Below, piece by piece: positions 44,629-53,904 of a DNA stretch of 64,000 bases. The stretch comes from Mycolicibacterium sp. GF69 (GTDB lineage Bacteria > Actinomycetota > Actinomycetes > Mycobacteriales > Mycobacteriaceae), in NCBI RefSeq assembly GCF_003284965.1, contig NZ_QMEW01000017.1, forward strand, positions 39,171 through 103,170, read 5' to 3'. A program made the position numbers and the translations under genes. The notes below the pieces were generated by a model. That model saw nothing but the letters and a program-made list of their open reading frames with translations. It did no database searches and was not told the DNA's origin. Every line of letters begins with the position of its first letter. Within the stretch, counting starts at the first letter, position 1.

Positions 44629-44687
44629 CTCAGCCGGGGTGCGCGGCTTCGCGCCGCAGCACATCGCCATCTCCTGCAGGAGGATCG

Positions 44688-45800
44688 ATGACCGAAGGCA
44701 AGCACCGTGTCGTGGTCTGGTCGACGGGCGGTATCGGTTCCATCGCGATCCGCGCGATCTCCCAGCGGCCCGACCTGGATCTCGTCGGCGTGTGGGTGCA
44801 CTCCCCCGACAAGGACGGCAAGGACGCGGGTGAACTGGCCAACGGGCAGCCGATCGGACTGGCCGCCACCACCGATGCCGAGGCCTTGATCGCCCTCAAA
44901 CCAGACTGTGTCATCTACGCGGCCAGCGGTCCCGAACGCGATGCGTCGGCAGTACCCGACTATGTGAGGTTGCTCAGCGCCGGGATCAATGTGGTGACGA
45001 CGAGCACCACCCACCTGGTGAATCCGCACGCCTACGAGCCGGCCGAGTGGCGTGATCAACTCACCGCCGCAGCCGAGCAGGGCCGGGTGTCGTTGTACGC
45101 GTCCGGCATCGAACCGGGATTCGCTGCCGATTACCTGCCGCTGGTGCTGACCACGCAGTCATCGCAGATCGAGAAGATCCACGCCTACGAGATCGGACTC
45201 TACGACGACTACGGTGTGCCCGACATCATGAGCGACGCACTGGGATTCGGCCGTCCGCTCGACTATCAGCCGTGGATTTCCTTCCCCGGCGCGATCGCCG
45301 GTGAATGGAACGGCCAGATCCGCATGGTCGCCGAAGCACTCGGCGTCGAGGTGCAGGAGGTGCGCGAAACGTTCGACCGCGCGGTGACCGATCGGACGCT
45401 TCAGGTGGCGATGGGCACCGTCGAGGCGGGCACGTGCGGAGCCCTGCGGATGCAGGCGATCGGCATCGTCGACGGCCACGAGGCGATCGTCGTCGAACAC
45501 GTCACCCGGTTGGCTCCCGACGTGGCTCCAGATTGGCCGACGCTGCCGGGTGCGCTTGGCTATCGAGTGGTGATCACCGGCCAGCCCGATATCGAATGCA
45601 CGATGGCCGCCACCGTCCGCGACCGCAAGGACGCCGCCATCGAGAGCATGACGTCGGGTGCCGGCGCAATGGTCGCCACGGCGATGCGCGTCGTCAACGC
45701 CGTGCCGTATGTCGTTGCCGCGCAACCTGGTCTGCTCAGTTCGGTCGACCTACCATTGACGATTCCGCGGCACGCGTTCAACCCACGCGGGTCAGCGTGA
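44688..45800 (+). CDS. DapB-like NAD(P)-dependent oxidoreductase (paralogue 2)
   Basis: 370-aa paralogue of 42486-43559, sharing VVWSTGGIGSIAI, VGVWVHS, KDAGELA, YAASGPERD, FDRAVTDRTLQVA, and the C-terminal LLSS.DLP.T.PRHAF. ATG at 44688 has an AGGAGG 4 bases upstream. Divergent from the LLM/DapB/P450 operon, sharing operator F and the AATAGTG element. Two reductases on opposite strands suggest consecutive or alternative reductions of the same class of compound. Its end overlaps the mce-associated gene on the opposite strand. Confidence 0.82.
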   Translation: MTEGKHRVVVWSTGGIGSIAIRAISQRPDLDLVGVWVHSPDKDGKDAGELANGQPIGLAATTDAEALIALKPDCVIYAASGPERDASAVPDYVRLLSAGINVVTTSTTHLVNPHAYEPAEWRDQLTAAAEQGRVSLYASGIEPGFAADYLPLVLTTQSSQIEKIHAYEIGLYDDYGVPDIMSDALGFGRPLDYQPWISFPGAIAGEWNGQIRMVAEALGVEVQEVRETFDRAVTDRTLQVAMGTVEAGTCGALRMQAIGIVDGHEAIVVEHVTRLAPDVAPDWPTLPGALGYRVVITGQPDIECTMAATVRDRKDAAIESMTSGAGAMVATAMRVVNAVPYVVAAQPGLLSSVDLPLTIPRHAFNPRGSA

Positions 45801-46257
45801 ACGGCATCTCGATGTCGAGCACCTTGTTGAAGCCGCAGGCGCCACTGGGCCCCTCGGTCTTGTCCCACCCCACGTACTTGTTGGGGTCCTGCGGATAATC
45901 GAGCCAGAACACCCACGCCTGTTGGCCCGGGTAGGCCGTACCGTCGATACACGGCTCCCAGTCCGGGACTGTCCTGGCGACCTTCCACCGGCCGCTCATG
46001 TAGACCAGATCCGCGCTCCAGCCCTGATCGCTCTCGACCCGACCGGTGCAATCCTGATACGTCGTACATGTCGAGGTGATGGTCCACGTCTGGGTGACGC
46101 TCGCCTCGTCGTGGCGCGAATCGTTCGTCTTCGCCCACCGGCCGTCGGAGAACGCGGTGAAGACGCCGTTAATCGCGACCTCGTTCTGCGCGTGCGCAAG
46201 GGGCGCAAGGTATAGCGGTGCGATGATCGCCGTCGCGATCGCCATCATCCGAATCAT
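45778..46257 (-). CDS. Secreted protein, seventh gene of the mce operon
   Basis: 159-aa exported protein: signal peptide about 1-27 (MIRMMAIATAIIAPLYLAPLAHA), then a mature beta-rich domain with four cysteines (TSTCTTYQDCTG, WEPCIDG, SGACGFN), likely two disulfides. I do not recognise a named family; similar proteins are found in mycobacterial cell-wall contexts. ATG at 46257 overlaps the mceF stop by 4 bp, so it is translationally coupled and probably works with the Mce complex. Its 3' end overlaps the DapB-like gene on the other strand by 23 bp. Confidence 0.7.
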   Translation of the reverse strand: MIRMMAIATAIIAPLYLAPLAHAQNEVAINGVFTAFSDGRWAKTNDSRHDEASVTQTWTITSTCTTYQDCTGRVESDQGWSADLVYMSGRWKVARTVPDWEPCIDGTAYPGQQAWVFWLDYPQDPNKYVGWDKTEGPSGACGFNKVLDIEMPFTLTRVG

Positions 46258-47969
46258 GGCGCTCCTCCCCCGTAGATCAGGTCCTGCCATGACTTCGCGC
46301 TCTCGACGAGATCGGTTTGGCGGCCGACGTTTCCGTCCGGCGTCGCGTACTGGCCGGTCTGCGGATCGTAGTGCGCGACGGCGACGGAGGGTCCCGGTGC
46401 CGCCGGATCGGTTGCGAATGAACTAAGCGTCGCGGGCACCGCCCCCGGCGAAGGTGGCGAACCGTCCGGCGGCACCGGGCCCTGCGGCGGTGGCCCGTGT
46501 GGAGTCGCGGCCTGCGGGGCAGGCGCGGCGGCACCCTGCTGATCCACTTCCCGCGACACCAGGGGCGGGATCGCGTTCGGCGGCAGCGACGGCATCTGCG
46601 CGCCGGGCGCCAGCGGCGGAGGCGAGATCGGCGGTAGCGGACCCTGCGGCATGGCGCCGGGCGGCAGTGGCGTGCCTTCGAGCGGGGCGAAGAGGTTCTC
46701 GTCGGCCCTCACCCGGTCGTCGGGCGGCACGCCCTGTGCGATGAGGTTCGGGTCGATCGGATACGCCCCCAGCGAGTGCTGGCGCATCGCCAGCGGTTCG
46801 TAGGGTTTGTCGCTGTAGCAGATCTCTACGGTCGGCGCTCGCTTACCGGGAACCCCCATACACGGCGCGTTCCGCGCACCGCGCACGACGATCGGCGAGT
46901 CTTGCGGCAGCTTGCAATACAACCCGTCCGGCGTGTCGATCGTGGTCTGATCGTCCGGGCTCCGCCATTGCGAGGGTGGCAGGAAGCCGACGGTGCACGG
47001 GTTGGGGTCGGCCATCTGAATACGGAAGTCCCCCAAGGCGATACCGGTGGGATTGTTATGGGGAGCCGACGAGTGCACGTTGGCCACGAACGGCGGTAAC
47101 AGCACGAGCACCTGCTCCAGCGAGGGCCGATAGGTCACCGCCACCTGACCGATGGTGGTCATGTTGGCCAACAGCACCGGCAGGGTCGGCTTGATCTGCT
47201 CGAGCAGCCCGGAGACCTCGTTCGCGGCGGCGGGGCCCTCCTCCAGCAGAGTGCGGATCTGCGGGTCGTCGGCGGCGACCTGTCGGGTGATGCCGGCAAG
47301 GCTTCGCGACCACACCCGCAACGCGTCGGTCGAGCGCGCCTGCGAATCCAGAAGGGGCACCGAATCTTCGGCCAACCTCGCCGACCGCGACGCGTCCTCG
47401 TTCAGGGCTTCGGAGAGCGTGGCCGACGAATCCACCAGGGAACCCATGTCGAAGCCGGCCCCGCTGAACGCCTTGTATGATTCGTCGATCAACTCGGTCA
47501 GGCGGCCCTTGGGGATGCTCGCGATCAGGGTGTTCACTTGCTCCAGCATCGGGCTCACCGGCTGCGGAATCGTGGTGTCGGCCATGGCGATCACCGATCC
47601 GTCCTCCAGATACGGTGCAGAGTCGGTGCGCGGAAGCAGTTCGACGTACTGCTCACCGACGGCCGACACACTGCGCACTTCGGCCTGCAGATCGGCGGGA
47701 ATCCTCGGTGACGTGTCGAGGCGGAGCGTCGCGGTGGCCCGGGTGCGGGACACGTCCATCTCGGTCACCTTGCCGATCTGCACCCCGCGGTAGGTGACGT
47801 TGGCGAAACGGTAGAGCCCGCCCGAGGACGGCAACTCCAGGGTGACGGTGATCTTCCCAATGCCGAGCAGAGTGGGCACCTGCATATAGACGAACACCAT
47901 CGCGAGCACACCGATGATCGACGCGATCGAGAAGATCACGAGCTGGATCCGCACCATCCGCGGCAGCAT
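46254..47969 (-). CDS. Mce-family protein MceF
   Basis: 571-aa exported or membrane-anchored Mce protein, last of the six. N-terminal transmembrane helix (about 8-32) followed by the MlaD/Mce domain (TVTLELPSSGGLYRFANVTYRGVQIGKV, about 39-120), helical Mce tail, then a long Pro/Gly-rich C terminus (PLPPISPPPLAPG...), a usual feature of MceF. ATG at 47969 overlaps the mceE stop by 1 bp; frame is open a little upstream but that would overlap mceE. Stop overlaps the next ATG. Confidence 0.88.
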   Translation of the reverse strand: MLPRMVRIQLVIFSIASIIGVLAMVFVYMQVPTLLGIGKITVTLELPSSGGLYRFANVTYRGVQIGKVTEMDVSRTRATATLRLDTSPRIPADLQAEVRSVSAVGEQYVELLPRTDSAPYLEDGSVIAMADTTIPQPVSPMLEQVNTLIASIPKGRLTELIDESYKAFSGAGFDMGSLVDSSATLSEALNEDASRSARLAEDSVPLLDSQARSTDALRVWSRSLAGITRQVAADDPQIRTLLEEGPAAANEVSGLLEQIKPTLPVLLANMTTIGQVAVTYRPSLEQVLVLLPPFVANVHSSAPHNNPTGIALGDFRIQMADPNPCTVGFLPPSQWRSPDDQTTIDTPDGLYCKLPQDSPIVVRGARNAPCMGVPGKRAPTVEICYSDKPYEPLAMRQHSLGAYPIDPNLIAQGVPPDDRVRADENLFAPLEGTPLPPGAMPQGPLPPISPPPLAPGAQMPSLPPNAIPPLVSREVDQQGAAAPAPQAATPHGPPPQGPVPPDGSPPSPGAVPATLSSFATDPAAPGPSVAVAHYDPQTGQYATPDGNVGRQTDLVESAKSWQDLIYGGGAP

Positions 47970-49129
47970 CAGCCACCACCCCCGGGCTCCCACGGGGCGG
48001 GCGCAGCGTTGGGGATCGGACCGAATGGCGGCGAGGTGCCAACGCCCAGAGGGAATTTGGTGTAATACGCATCGTACCCAGGATCACCCGGCGCGGGGAT
48101 CAACGATGCACGGTCCTGCCCGAGTGCGGTGCCAAGCAGCAGTCCACGCTTGAGCCGCGGATTCGTCCAGTCGACGGTGACGAAGAGGTTCACGTAATCC
48201 CCGCGCACCCCGCGGTCGATCACGTTCTGGGTCAGCGGGAACGTCGGCAGCCACGCCAGCGCCGTGTCGATCTCGGCGCCCACGTCGGCCAGCGCACGCA
48301 GCGTCGGCTCCAGGTTCTTCAGATTCGTGACGAGGTCGGCCTGCGTGTCGTTGATCAGGCCGGATACCGTATCGCTGAACTGCCCCAACCGGTTCAGCGC
48401 CGTGGTGAAATTGGGTCGTTCCCGGATCAGGACGTCGAGCGCGGGCGGGATCTTGTCGAGCGCGCGGGTGAGCACCTGCTGTTCATCGCCCAGCCGTTGC
48501 GAGAACCTGTTCAGCTCGTCGATCGTCGCGATGATGTTGTCGCGCTGTTGGTAGAGGGTCCCGACGAAGGTGTCCAGTCGGGCGATCAGGTCGCGTACCG
48601 TTCCCTGGCGTCCCGACAGTGCGGTGTTGAAATTGGCGATGATGTCGCCGATCTGGCCCAGTCCCCCGCCGTTGACCACCGCCGCCAGTGACGACAGCGT
48701 CTGTTCTGTCGAAGGGTAGGTCGACGTCTTGTCGAGACCGATGGTGGCGCCCGGACGAAGCCTGCCGCTCGGCTTCTCACCCGGCGGCGGGTCCAGCGCC
48801 ACGTGCATGGAGCCCAGCAGGCTGGTCTGGCCGACCGTTGCAACGGCATTGGCGGGCACCGCGACGTCGGGCTTGACCGAGATCTCGAGGTCGATGTGCC
48901 AGCCGTGCAACGTCATCCTGCCCACGCTGCCGATCACGACGTCGTCGATCATCACGGGCGAATTCGATTCCAGCGTCCCGACGTTGGCGAGTTCTACGTG
49001 GTAGACGTCGGCGTCCGACCCTCGGCCCACCGCCCCCGGCAGCGGCAGCGAGTTCACCCCTTGGAAGGAACATCCGGTGACGGTCAGGAGCAGGGTCAGC
49101 CCGGTCGCCACCGTACGACGGCAGATCAT
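47969..49129 (-). CDS. Mce-family lipoprotein MceE
   Basis: 386-aa lipoprotein; lipobox LTVTGC with Cys20, the hallmark of mceE genes, and an MlaD-like domain (VELANVGTLESNSPVMIDDVVIGSV, about 43-110), then coiled, helical repeats (AALDKIPPALDVLIRERP). In other mycobacteria MceE joins the hexameric needle and may contact the substrate. ATG at 49129 overlaps the mceD stop by 4 bp. The frame extends upstream to 49630, antisense-like sequence inside mceD, so the ATG is the better start. Confidence 0.9.
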   Translation of the reverse strand: MICRRTVATGLTLLLTVTGCSFQGVNSLPLPGAVGRGSDADVYHVELANVGTLESNSPVMIDDVVIGSVGRMTLHGWHIDLEISVKPDVAVPANAVATVGQTSLLGSMHVALDPPPGEKPSGRLRPGATIGLDKTSTYPSTEQTLSSLAAVVNGGGLGQIGDIIANFNTALSGRQGTVRDLIARLDTFVGTLYQQRDNIIATIDELNRFSQRLGDEQQVLTRALDKIPPALDVLIRERPNFTTALNRLGQFSDTVSGLINDTQADLVTNLKNLEPTLRALADVGAEIDTALAWLPTFPLTQNVIDRGVRGDYVNLFVTVDWTNPRLKRGLLLGTALGQDRASLIPAPGDPGYDAYYTKFPLGVGTSPPFGPIPNAAPAPWEPGGGG

Positions 49130-50592
49130 GAGGGCCCTCCGCCGTGTGGGATCGGGGGTGCCCCCGCCGGCTGTGCCGGCGAGTTCGGTACCGCCGGCTG
49201 TGCCGGCGAGTTCGGCGGCGCCGGAGGTCCCTGCGGGTTGGGCCGCTCCGCGGGCAGCAGCATGTCCTGCAGGGTCGACGGGCCAGGTGATGCGGGGGCA
49301 GCCAGTGGTGCGGGCGGCATGCCCGGTGGTGGTGGGGGCACTCCCCAGCCCGGTGGCGGCGGCATGTCGCCGATCCCGGTGTAGGCCGATACCGCGGGCG
49401 GAGGCTCCGGCTGATCGTCGGGCGGCCCACCCGCCCCGGGCATCAACTCCGGTTCCGAATACCGCAGCATGTACGGCGGCGGGTTCGACGTCAGGAACAA
49501 GCTGAACGGGAACGGCAAGTTGTTGATGCTCGCCGTGCGCAGGCCGGGCCCGAGGTACTGCGAGCACAGCTTGCCGGTCGTGGGCGCGGTGACGTTCTGG
49601 AGCGCCCCGACCATGCCGCAGAAGGCCCACACCGGATTCGACAGATTGTTCAACACGAACACGCCGCTGGCAGCCCCGGTGCGCGGGTCGAACATGTTGA
49701 CCGCGTTGGCAATCGAGTGTGGCGCGATGTGCAGGACGTTTTCCAACGCCATGCGGTTGTCGACGAGGTTCTGCGTCACATTGGCCAGACGCTGGATCTG
49801 TTCGGCAGTCTGGTCGCGCGTGCCCCGAATGAATCGAGTGGTCTCGCCGACGACCTCGGACAGATTCTTCAGCGCGGCGTCGAGATCGGATCGGCTGTCG
49901 TCGACGACGCTGGTCAACGTCGCGAACCTGTCCTGGAACTGCACGATCTGCTCGTTGCTGTCCCGCAGCGCGGTGACGAACGCCTGCAAGTGGTTGATCG
50001 TGTCCACGATGTTGCCGCTCCCGTCGGCGAGGATGCGACCGACGCCGGACAGCTGCGCAAGCGTTTGACGCAGTTTGTCGCCGTTACCGTCGAGCGCGTT
50101 GGCCGCACTGTCGATGAACCGCCCGACCGAACCGGTGGACATGCCCTCGGCGGGGCCGAGGTCCGTTGCCAGGCGCATCAGCTGTTCTTTCACTTCGTTC
50201 CACTCGACCGGAACGGCCGTGCGCTCCACCGGAATAACGGCACCGTCGGACATCACCGGACCCGACTCGTAGGCGGGCGTCAGCTGGACGTACCGCGCCG
50301 AGACCAGGTTCTGGGCGACGATTACCGCCTTCGCGTCAGCGGGCACCTTGATGCCGTGGTTGACAGCCAGCATCATCTCCGCCTGCGTGCCGACCGGTTT
50401 GATGGCCTTGATGGTGCCCACCTTGACGCCCGCGATCCTCACCTCGTCACCGGGATAGATCGCGGTGGCGGTGGTGAAGTGGGCGGTGATCGTCGTGGAC
50501 CGGAACACGGTCTGCCGGATCAGGACCACGACCCCGCCGACGAGTGCCACCGCCAGTGCGACCGCGACCGCGCGCTTGACGAAGCTGTTCAT
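49126..50592 (-). CDS. Mce-family protein MceD
   Basis: 488-aa protein with an N-terminal transmembrane segment (MNSFVKRAVAVALAVALVGGV) and an MlaD domain (FTTATAIYPGDEVRIAGVKVGTI, about 40-115), a long helical region, then a Pro-rich C terminus of about 100 residues with two tandem copies of PNSPAQPAV/G. ATG at 50592 overlaps the mceC stop by 4 bp. Position and shape identify the fourth mce gene; the expanded Pro tail is a family feature. Confidence 0.88.
   Translation of the reverse strand: MNSFVKRAVAVALAVALVGGVVVLIRQTVFRSTTITAHFTTATAIYPGDEVRIAGVKVGTIKAIKPVGTQAEMMLAVNHGIKVPADAKAVIVAQNLVSARYVQLTPAYESGPVMSDGAVIPVERTAVPVEWNEVKEQLMRLATDLGPAEGMSTGSVGRFIDSAANALDGNGDKLRQTLAQLSGVGRILADGSGNIVDTINHLQAFVTALRDSNEQIVQFQDRFATLTSVVDDSRSDLDAALKNLSEVVGETTRFIRGTRDQTAEQIQRLANVTQNLVDNRMALENVLHIAPHSIANAVNMFDPRTGAASGVFVLNNLSNPVWAFCGMVGALQNVTAPTTGKLCSQYLGPGLRTASINNLPFPFSLFLTSNPPPYMLRYSEPELMPGAGGPPDDQPEPPPAVSAYTGIGDMPPPPGWGVPPPPPGMPPAPLAAPASPGPSTLQDMLLPAERPNPQGPPAPPNSPAQPAVPNSPAQPAGAPPIPHGGGPS
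49166..49219. repeat. Two tandem 27-bp repeats in mceD
   Basis: Two direct copies of a 27-bp unit (GCCGGCTGTGCCGGCGAGTT...) at 49166-49192 and 49193-49219, with two or three differences, encoding two PNSPAQPA-type nonapeptides of the MceD proline-rich tail. Such units can vary in copy number by slippage. Confidence 0.8.
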
Positions 50593-51689
50593 CGTCCCGG
50601 CCCCCACTGCTCGTGGGGCATCGGGATTCCGTTGTAGGGGAACGGAAGCTCGGCGCGCGGTCCGGCGTTGTCGGGTGGCTGCCCGGCGTTGACCCCGCGC
50701 CGGAACCCGAACGCGTAATCGAAGAACGGCTGGAAGATCTGGCCGAAGAAGATGTTGGGGATGTAGGCCTGGTAATACGGACCGTTACCGATCGTCTCGC
50801 CCAACGTGGTCTGGAACTTCGCCAGTCCGGGCAGCGCCTTCGCGATGTTGTCGCGGTTGCGCTCCAGGATCTCGGTGACACCGTTGAGCTTGTCCAAGGT
50901 GGGGGCGAGCTCTTTCTCGTTGTCGGCGATGAGACCCGAAAGCTGCTGGGACAACGCCGAGGTGTGCGCGAGCAGTTCGACGATGGCGTAGCGCCGCGCC
51001 GACAACACCGACACCAGGTCGTTGGCGTTGAGGATAAGCGTGTTCACCTGCTGGCTGCGGTCCGACAGGATCTCGGTGACATCGGCGCCATTTTCGAGCA
51101 AGTCCCCCAGCGTTTCGTCACGGTCGTTGATCGCCGTGGACAGCCGGGTCAACCCGTCGAACGCGGGGCCCAGCTGCGGCGCCACCTGGTCTAGGGTCGC
51201 CGACAAGGTGTCCAGCGAATGGTTCAACGACGCGGTGTCGGTGCCCGCGGTGTTGCTCGTCAGCTCGCTGACCGCCTCAGTCAGCGAGTACGGGGATGCG
51301 GTGCGCGACAGGGGAATCACGTCCATCGGATGCAGCGACCCCTCGCCCTTGGATTCCAGGGTCACGACGCGCTCGCCCAGCAGGGTGCCGGTGCGGATGT
51401 GTGCGGTGGTGTCCGAACCCAGCGACACCGAGTCGTCGACCACGATCGTCACCAGTGCGTTGCGCCCTTGGAGCGCAACGCTGGAGACGGTGCCCACCTT
51501 GATTCCGGAGATCGTTACGTCGTTGCCCGCTGCCAGCCCGCCGGCGTCGGCGAACTGCGCCTGGTACCGCACCGCGGTCGCCCATGACACCAGCCGTTCC
51601 GGAGCGAGCCCGACGGCGATGACGAGGACGATCAGCACCACGCCGAGGATTCCGGCGCGGATGAGTTGTCTGCCACGGTATTTCAGCAT
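50589..51689 (-). CDS. Mce-family protein MceC
   Basis: 366-aa Mce protein: N-terminal transmembrane helix (RAGILGVVLIVLVIAVGLAP) and an MlaD domain (YQAQFADAGGLAAGNDVTISGIKVGTV, about 40-115) then long helical coiled segments. I chose the ATG at 51689, overlapping the mceB stop by 1 bp and putting the helix at the N terminus; an ATG at 51728 would add 13 residues. Third of six mce genes. Like the others it is expected in the cell envelope as part of a lipid transport channel. Confidence 0.88.
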   Translation of the reverse strand: MLKYRGRQLIRAGILGVVLIVLVIAVGLAPERLVSWATAVRYQAQFADAGGLAAGNDVTISGIKVGTVSSVALQGRNALVTIVVDDSVSLGSDTTAHIRTGTLLGERVVTLESKGEGSLHPMDVIPLSRTASPYSLTEAVSELTSNTAGTDTASLNHSLDTLSATLDQVAPQLGPAFDGLTRLSTAINDRDETLGDLLENGADVTEILSDRSQQVNTLILNANDLVSVLSARRYAIVELLAHTSALSQQLSGLIADNEKELAPTLDKLNGVTEILERNRDNIAKALPGLAKFQTTLGETIGNGPYYQAYIPNIFFGQIFQPFFDYAFGFRRGVNAGQPPDNAGPRAELPFPYNGIPMPHEQWGPGR

Positions 51690-52714
51690 CAGGGCTCGGC
51701 GCACCTCCCGGTTTCCTGTTTGAGCCATGGGAAGACGGCGGTACGGCCCTGCAGATCGGTCACCCGCCACTTGAGTTCGCAGATGTAATAGTTGAAGAAG
51801 CTGCCGTACGACCCGGTGCGGATCAGCTTGCGGTAGTTCTCGGGCGCTTTCTGCAGGCTCGTGTCGATCCGGTCCTTCTGGAAGTCGAGGTTTTGCGCCA
51901 GCCGGGCGAGTTCGTCGACAGTGCCCGCAAGTGGTGCGCGCGCATCGCTGAGGAGATCGGCCACCGACGCCGATCCGTTGTTCAGCGATTCGATCGCGGT
52001 GCCGATCGGATCGCGTTCGGCCGCAAGCTCCGTGACGAGCTTCTCCAGGCGGTCGATCGTGCCCGAGAACTTGTCGCCTTCGCGATTCAGGGTGGCAAGC
52101 AGCGTGCGCAGATTGTCGATGAGTGCCTGGATCGTCTGGTTGTGCTCGGCAAGCGCCGTGGTGAATCCGGAGGTGTTGTTGAGCAGAGACTGCAGTGTGC
52201 CGCCCTGCCCCTGGAAGATCTGGATCAGTGAGGCCGACAGCGCGTTTACGTCTTCCGGATTCAGGCCCCGGATAACGGGTTTCAGCCCGCCGAGCAGCAG
52301 GTCGAGGTCGAGAGCCCCCTGGGTCCGCTCCACCGGGATCTCAGAACCGGGCGACAGCGGAGTTCCGTCGGGTCCCTCGATCAGTTCCAGGTACCGGTCC
52401 CCGACCAGGTTCAGGTACCGCACCGCCGCCCGCGTGCCCGTGGTCATGCGCACATTTGGGTCGGCGTCGAATCTGACCAGCACGGTCTTGTCGGGACGAA
52501 GCTTGACGCTGTTGACCGTGCCGACCCGCATCCCGGCCACCCGCACGGACTGTCCTGCCTTCAGCCGGGAAGCGTCGGCGAACACCGCCGAATAGTCCTT
52601 CGTGCTCCCGGTTTGGTACTGGCCGAAGATGAAGAACAGCGACGCGGTCAGCAACGTCATCACGAGCGCGAAGATCCCGAACTTGACCAGCGTCGGCCGC
52701 AGCGAGCGCCTCAT
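51689..52714 (-). CDS. Mce-family protein MceB
   Basis: 341-aa Mce protein: transmembrane segment (GIFALVMTLLTASLFFIFG), MlaD domain (YSAVFADASRLKAGQSVRVAGMRVGTV, about 40-115), then helical/coiled region (LLATLNREGDKFSGTIDRLEKLV). C terminus has three Cys-containing and aromatic segments (YYICELKWRVTD). ATG at 52714 overlaps the mceA stop by 4 bp and its stop overlaps mceC by 1 bp. An Mce domain of normal length and no lipobox fit MceB. Confidence 0.9.
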   Translation of the reverse strand: MRRSLRPTLVKFGIFALVMTLLTASLFFIFGQYQTGSTKDYSAVFADASRLKAGQSVRVAGMRVGTVNSVKLRPDKTVLVRFDADPNVRMTTGTRAAVRYLNLVGDRYLELIEGPDGTPLSPGSEIPVERTQGALDLDLLLGGLKPVIRGLNPEDVNALSASLIQIFQGQGGTLQSLLNNTSGFTTALAEHNQTIQALIDNLRTLLATLNREGDKFSGTIDRLEKLVTELAAERDPIGTAIESLNNGSASVADLLSDARAPLAGTVDELARLAQNLDFQKDRIDTSLQKAPENYRKLIRTGSYGSFFNYYICELKWRVTDLQGRTAVFPWLKQETGRCAEP

Positions 52715-53904
52715 CCGGGCATTCCGATCTGTGCTGTATTGCGGGGTGGCCCAGCGGTTTCGGTGTCGGGGAACATGATCTGCTTGATGATGTCGGCGTT
52801 GAGGACTATGCCCGGATAGGTGCGTCGCCACGGATTGGTTCCGGTGTCGGCCACGACATACGGTGCGGCGGTTTCGAACGGCAGCTTCGGCAGTCCGGTG
52901 CACTGCGGACCGCCCTCGGCGCCGGCCTTGGGCAGATCCAGGGGATAGCGGTACCGCTCCTGGGCCCACAGGAAGCCGGCCAGCACCTCGACGCCCGGCG
53001 CTTTCAGCGGTGGGAAGTGCGACGCCTCGACCATGCCGGCCAGCGCACACCACAACGCCTGGTTGTACTCGTTGGTCAATGCGGTCGTCGGGACCAGCAG
53101 CCGCACGACTTCGGTCAGCGACTGACGATTCTGACCGATCACCTCGTTGCCGACGTCGGCCAACCCGATCACGCTGACAAGGGCCGCGTCCAGATCGTCT
53201 TGCTTGTCGACGATGGAATCGCTGATGGTCGCCGCATTGCCGGCGATCGACACGAAATCGCCTGCCGCGTCGGCGTATGCGCGCAACACATCCGGAGCGA
53301 GTTCCAGATCGCGATTGAGCGCGGGCAGGCTCGGTTCCAGCGTCGCGAGGTAGGAATCCAGGTCGGAGAGCATCTCACCGAACTTGTGCCCGCGACCGGA
53401 CACCGCTGACGCGATGGCACCCAGCGTGGCGTTGAGCTTGGCCGGTTCAATCGTGGACAGCACCGAGGTCAACTGCTCGAAGACGGTGTTCACCTCGACC
53501 ATGACGTGCTGGGCCTCAACTACCTGACCCGCGTGCAGCGATTGCGGTGACGGATCTTCGGGGAAGACGAACTGTACCTGCTTTGCGCCGAACACCGTCG
53601 GCGAAGCGATGTCCACCAAAGCGTTGGCCGGAATTGCGCTGAGCCGCGCGGGATCCATCGCCAGATGAATCGCCGCTTCACCGCTCGGTAATGCTTCGAT
53701 CGACGCGACCCGGCCCACCTGAACGCCGCGGACTTTGACCTTCGCATCCGGATTCATCACCAGGCCGGCCCGCTGCGAGATGACCGTGACCGGTACGGTG
53801 TCGGCGAAATTGCCGCGAAACAGGTTCGCCGCCAACATGAATACCGCGACGGCTGAAGCGATGGACACCAGCCCCACGAGTGGACGCAACAGATGTTGTC
53901 TCAC
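52711..53904 (-). CDS. Mce-family protein MceA, first gene of the operon
   Basis: 397-aa Mce protein: N-terminal transmembrane segment (PLVGLVSIASAVAVFMLAANLF), MlaD domain (VTVISQRAGLVMNPDAKVKVRGVQVGRV, about 40-115), helical region, and a C-terminal segment specific to MceA (WAQERYRYPLDLPKAG, PYVVADTGTNPWRRT). Mce proteins form the periplasmic channel of ABC-type lipid importers. Unlike usual mce loci, no yrbEA/yrbEB permease genes precede it; the 589 bp upstream contain none. GTG start. Operator-like sequence 111 bp upstream. Confidence 0.9.
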   Translation of the reverse strand: MRQHLLRPLVGLVSIASAVAVFMLAANLFRGNFADTVPVTVISQRAGLVMNPDAKVKVRGVQVGRVASIEALPSGEAAIHLAMDPARLSAIPANALVDIASPTVFGAKQVQFVFPEDPSPQSLHAGQVVEAQHVMVEVNTVFEQLTSVLSTIEPAKLNATLGAIASAVSGRGHKFGEMLSDLDSYLATLEPSLPALNRDLELAPDVLRAYADAAGDFVSIAGNAATISDSIVDKQDDLDAALVSVIGLADVGNEVIGQNRQSLTEVVRLLVPTTALTNEYNQALWCALAGMVEASHFPPLKAPGVEVLAGFLWAQERYRYPLDLPKAGAEGGPQCTGLPKLPFETAAPYVVADTGTNPWRRTYPGIVLNADIIKQIMFPDTETAGPPRNTAQIGMPG

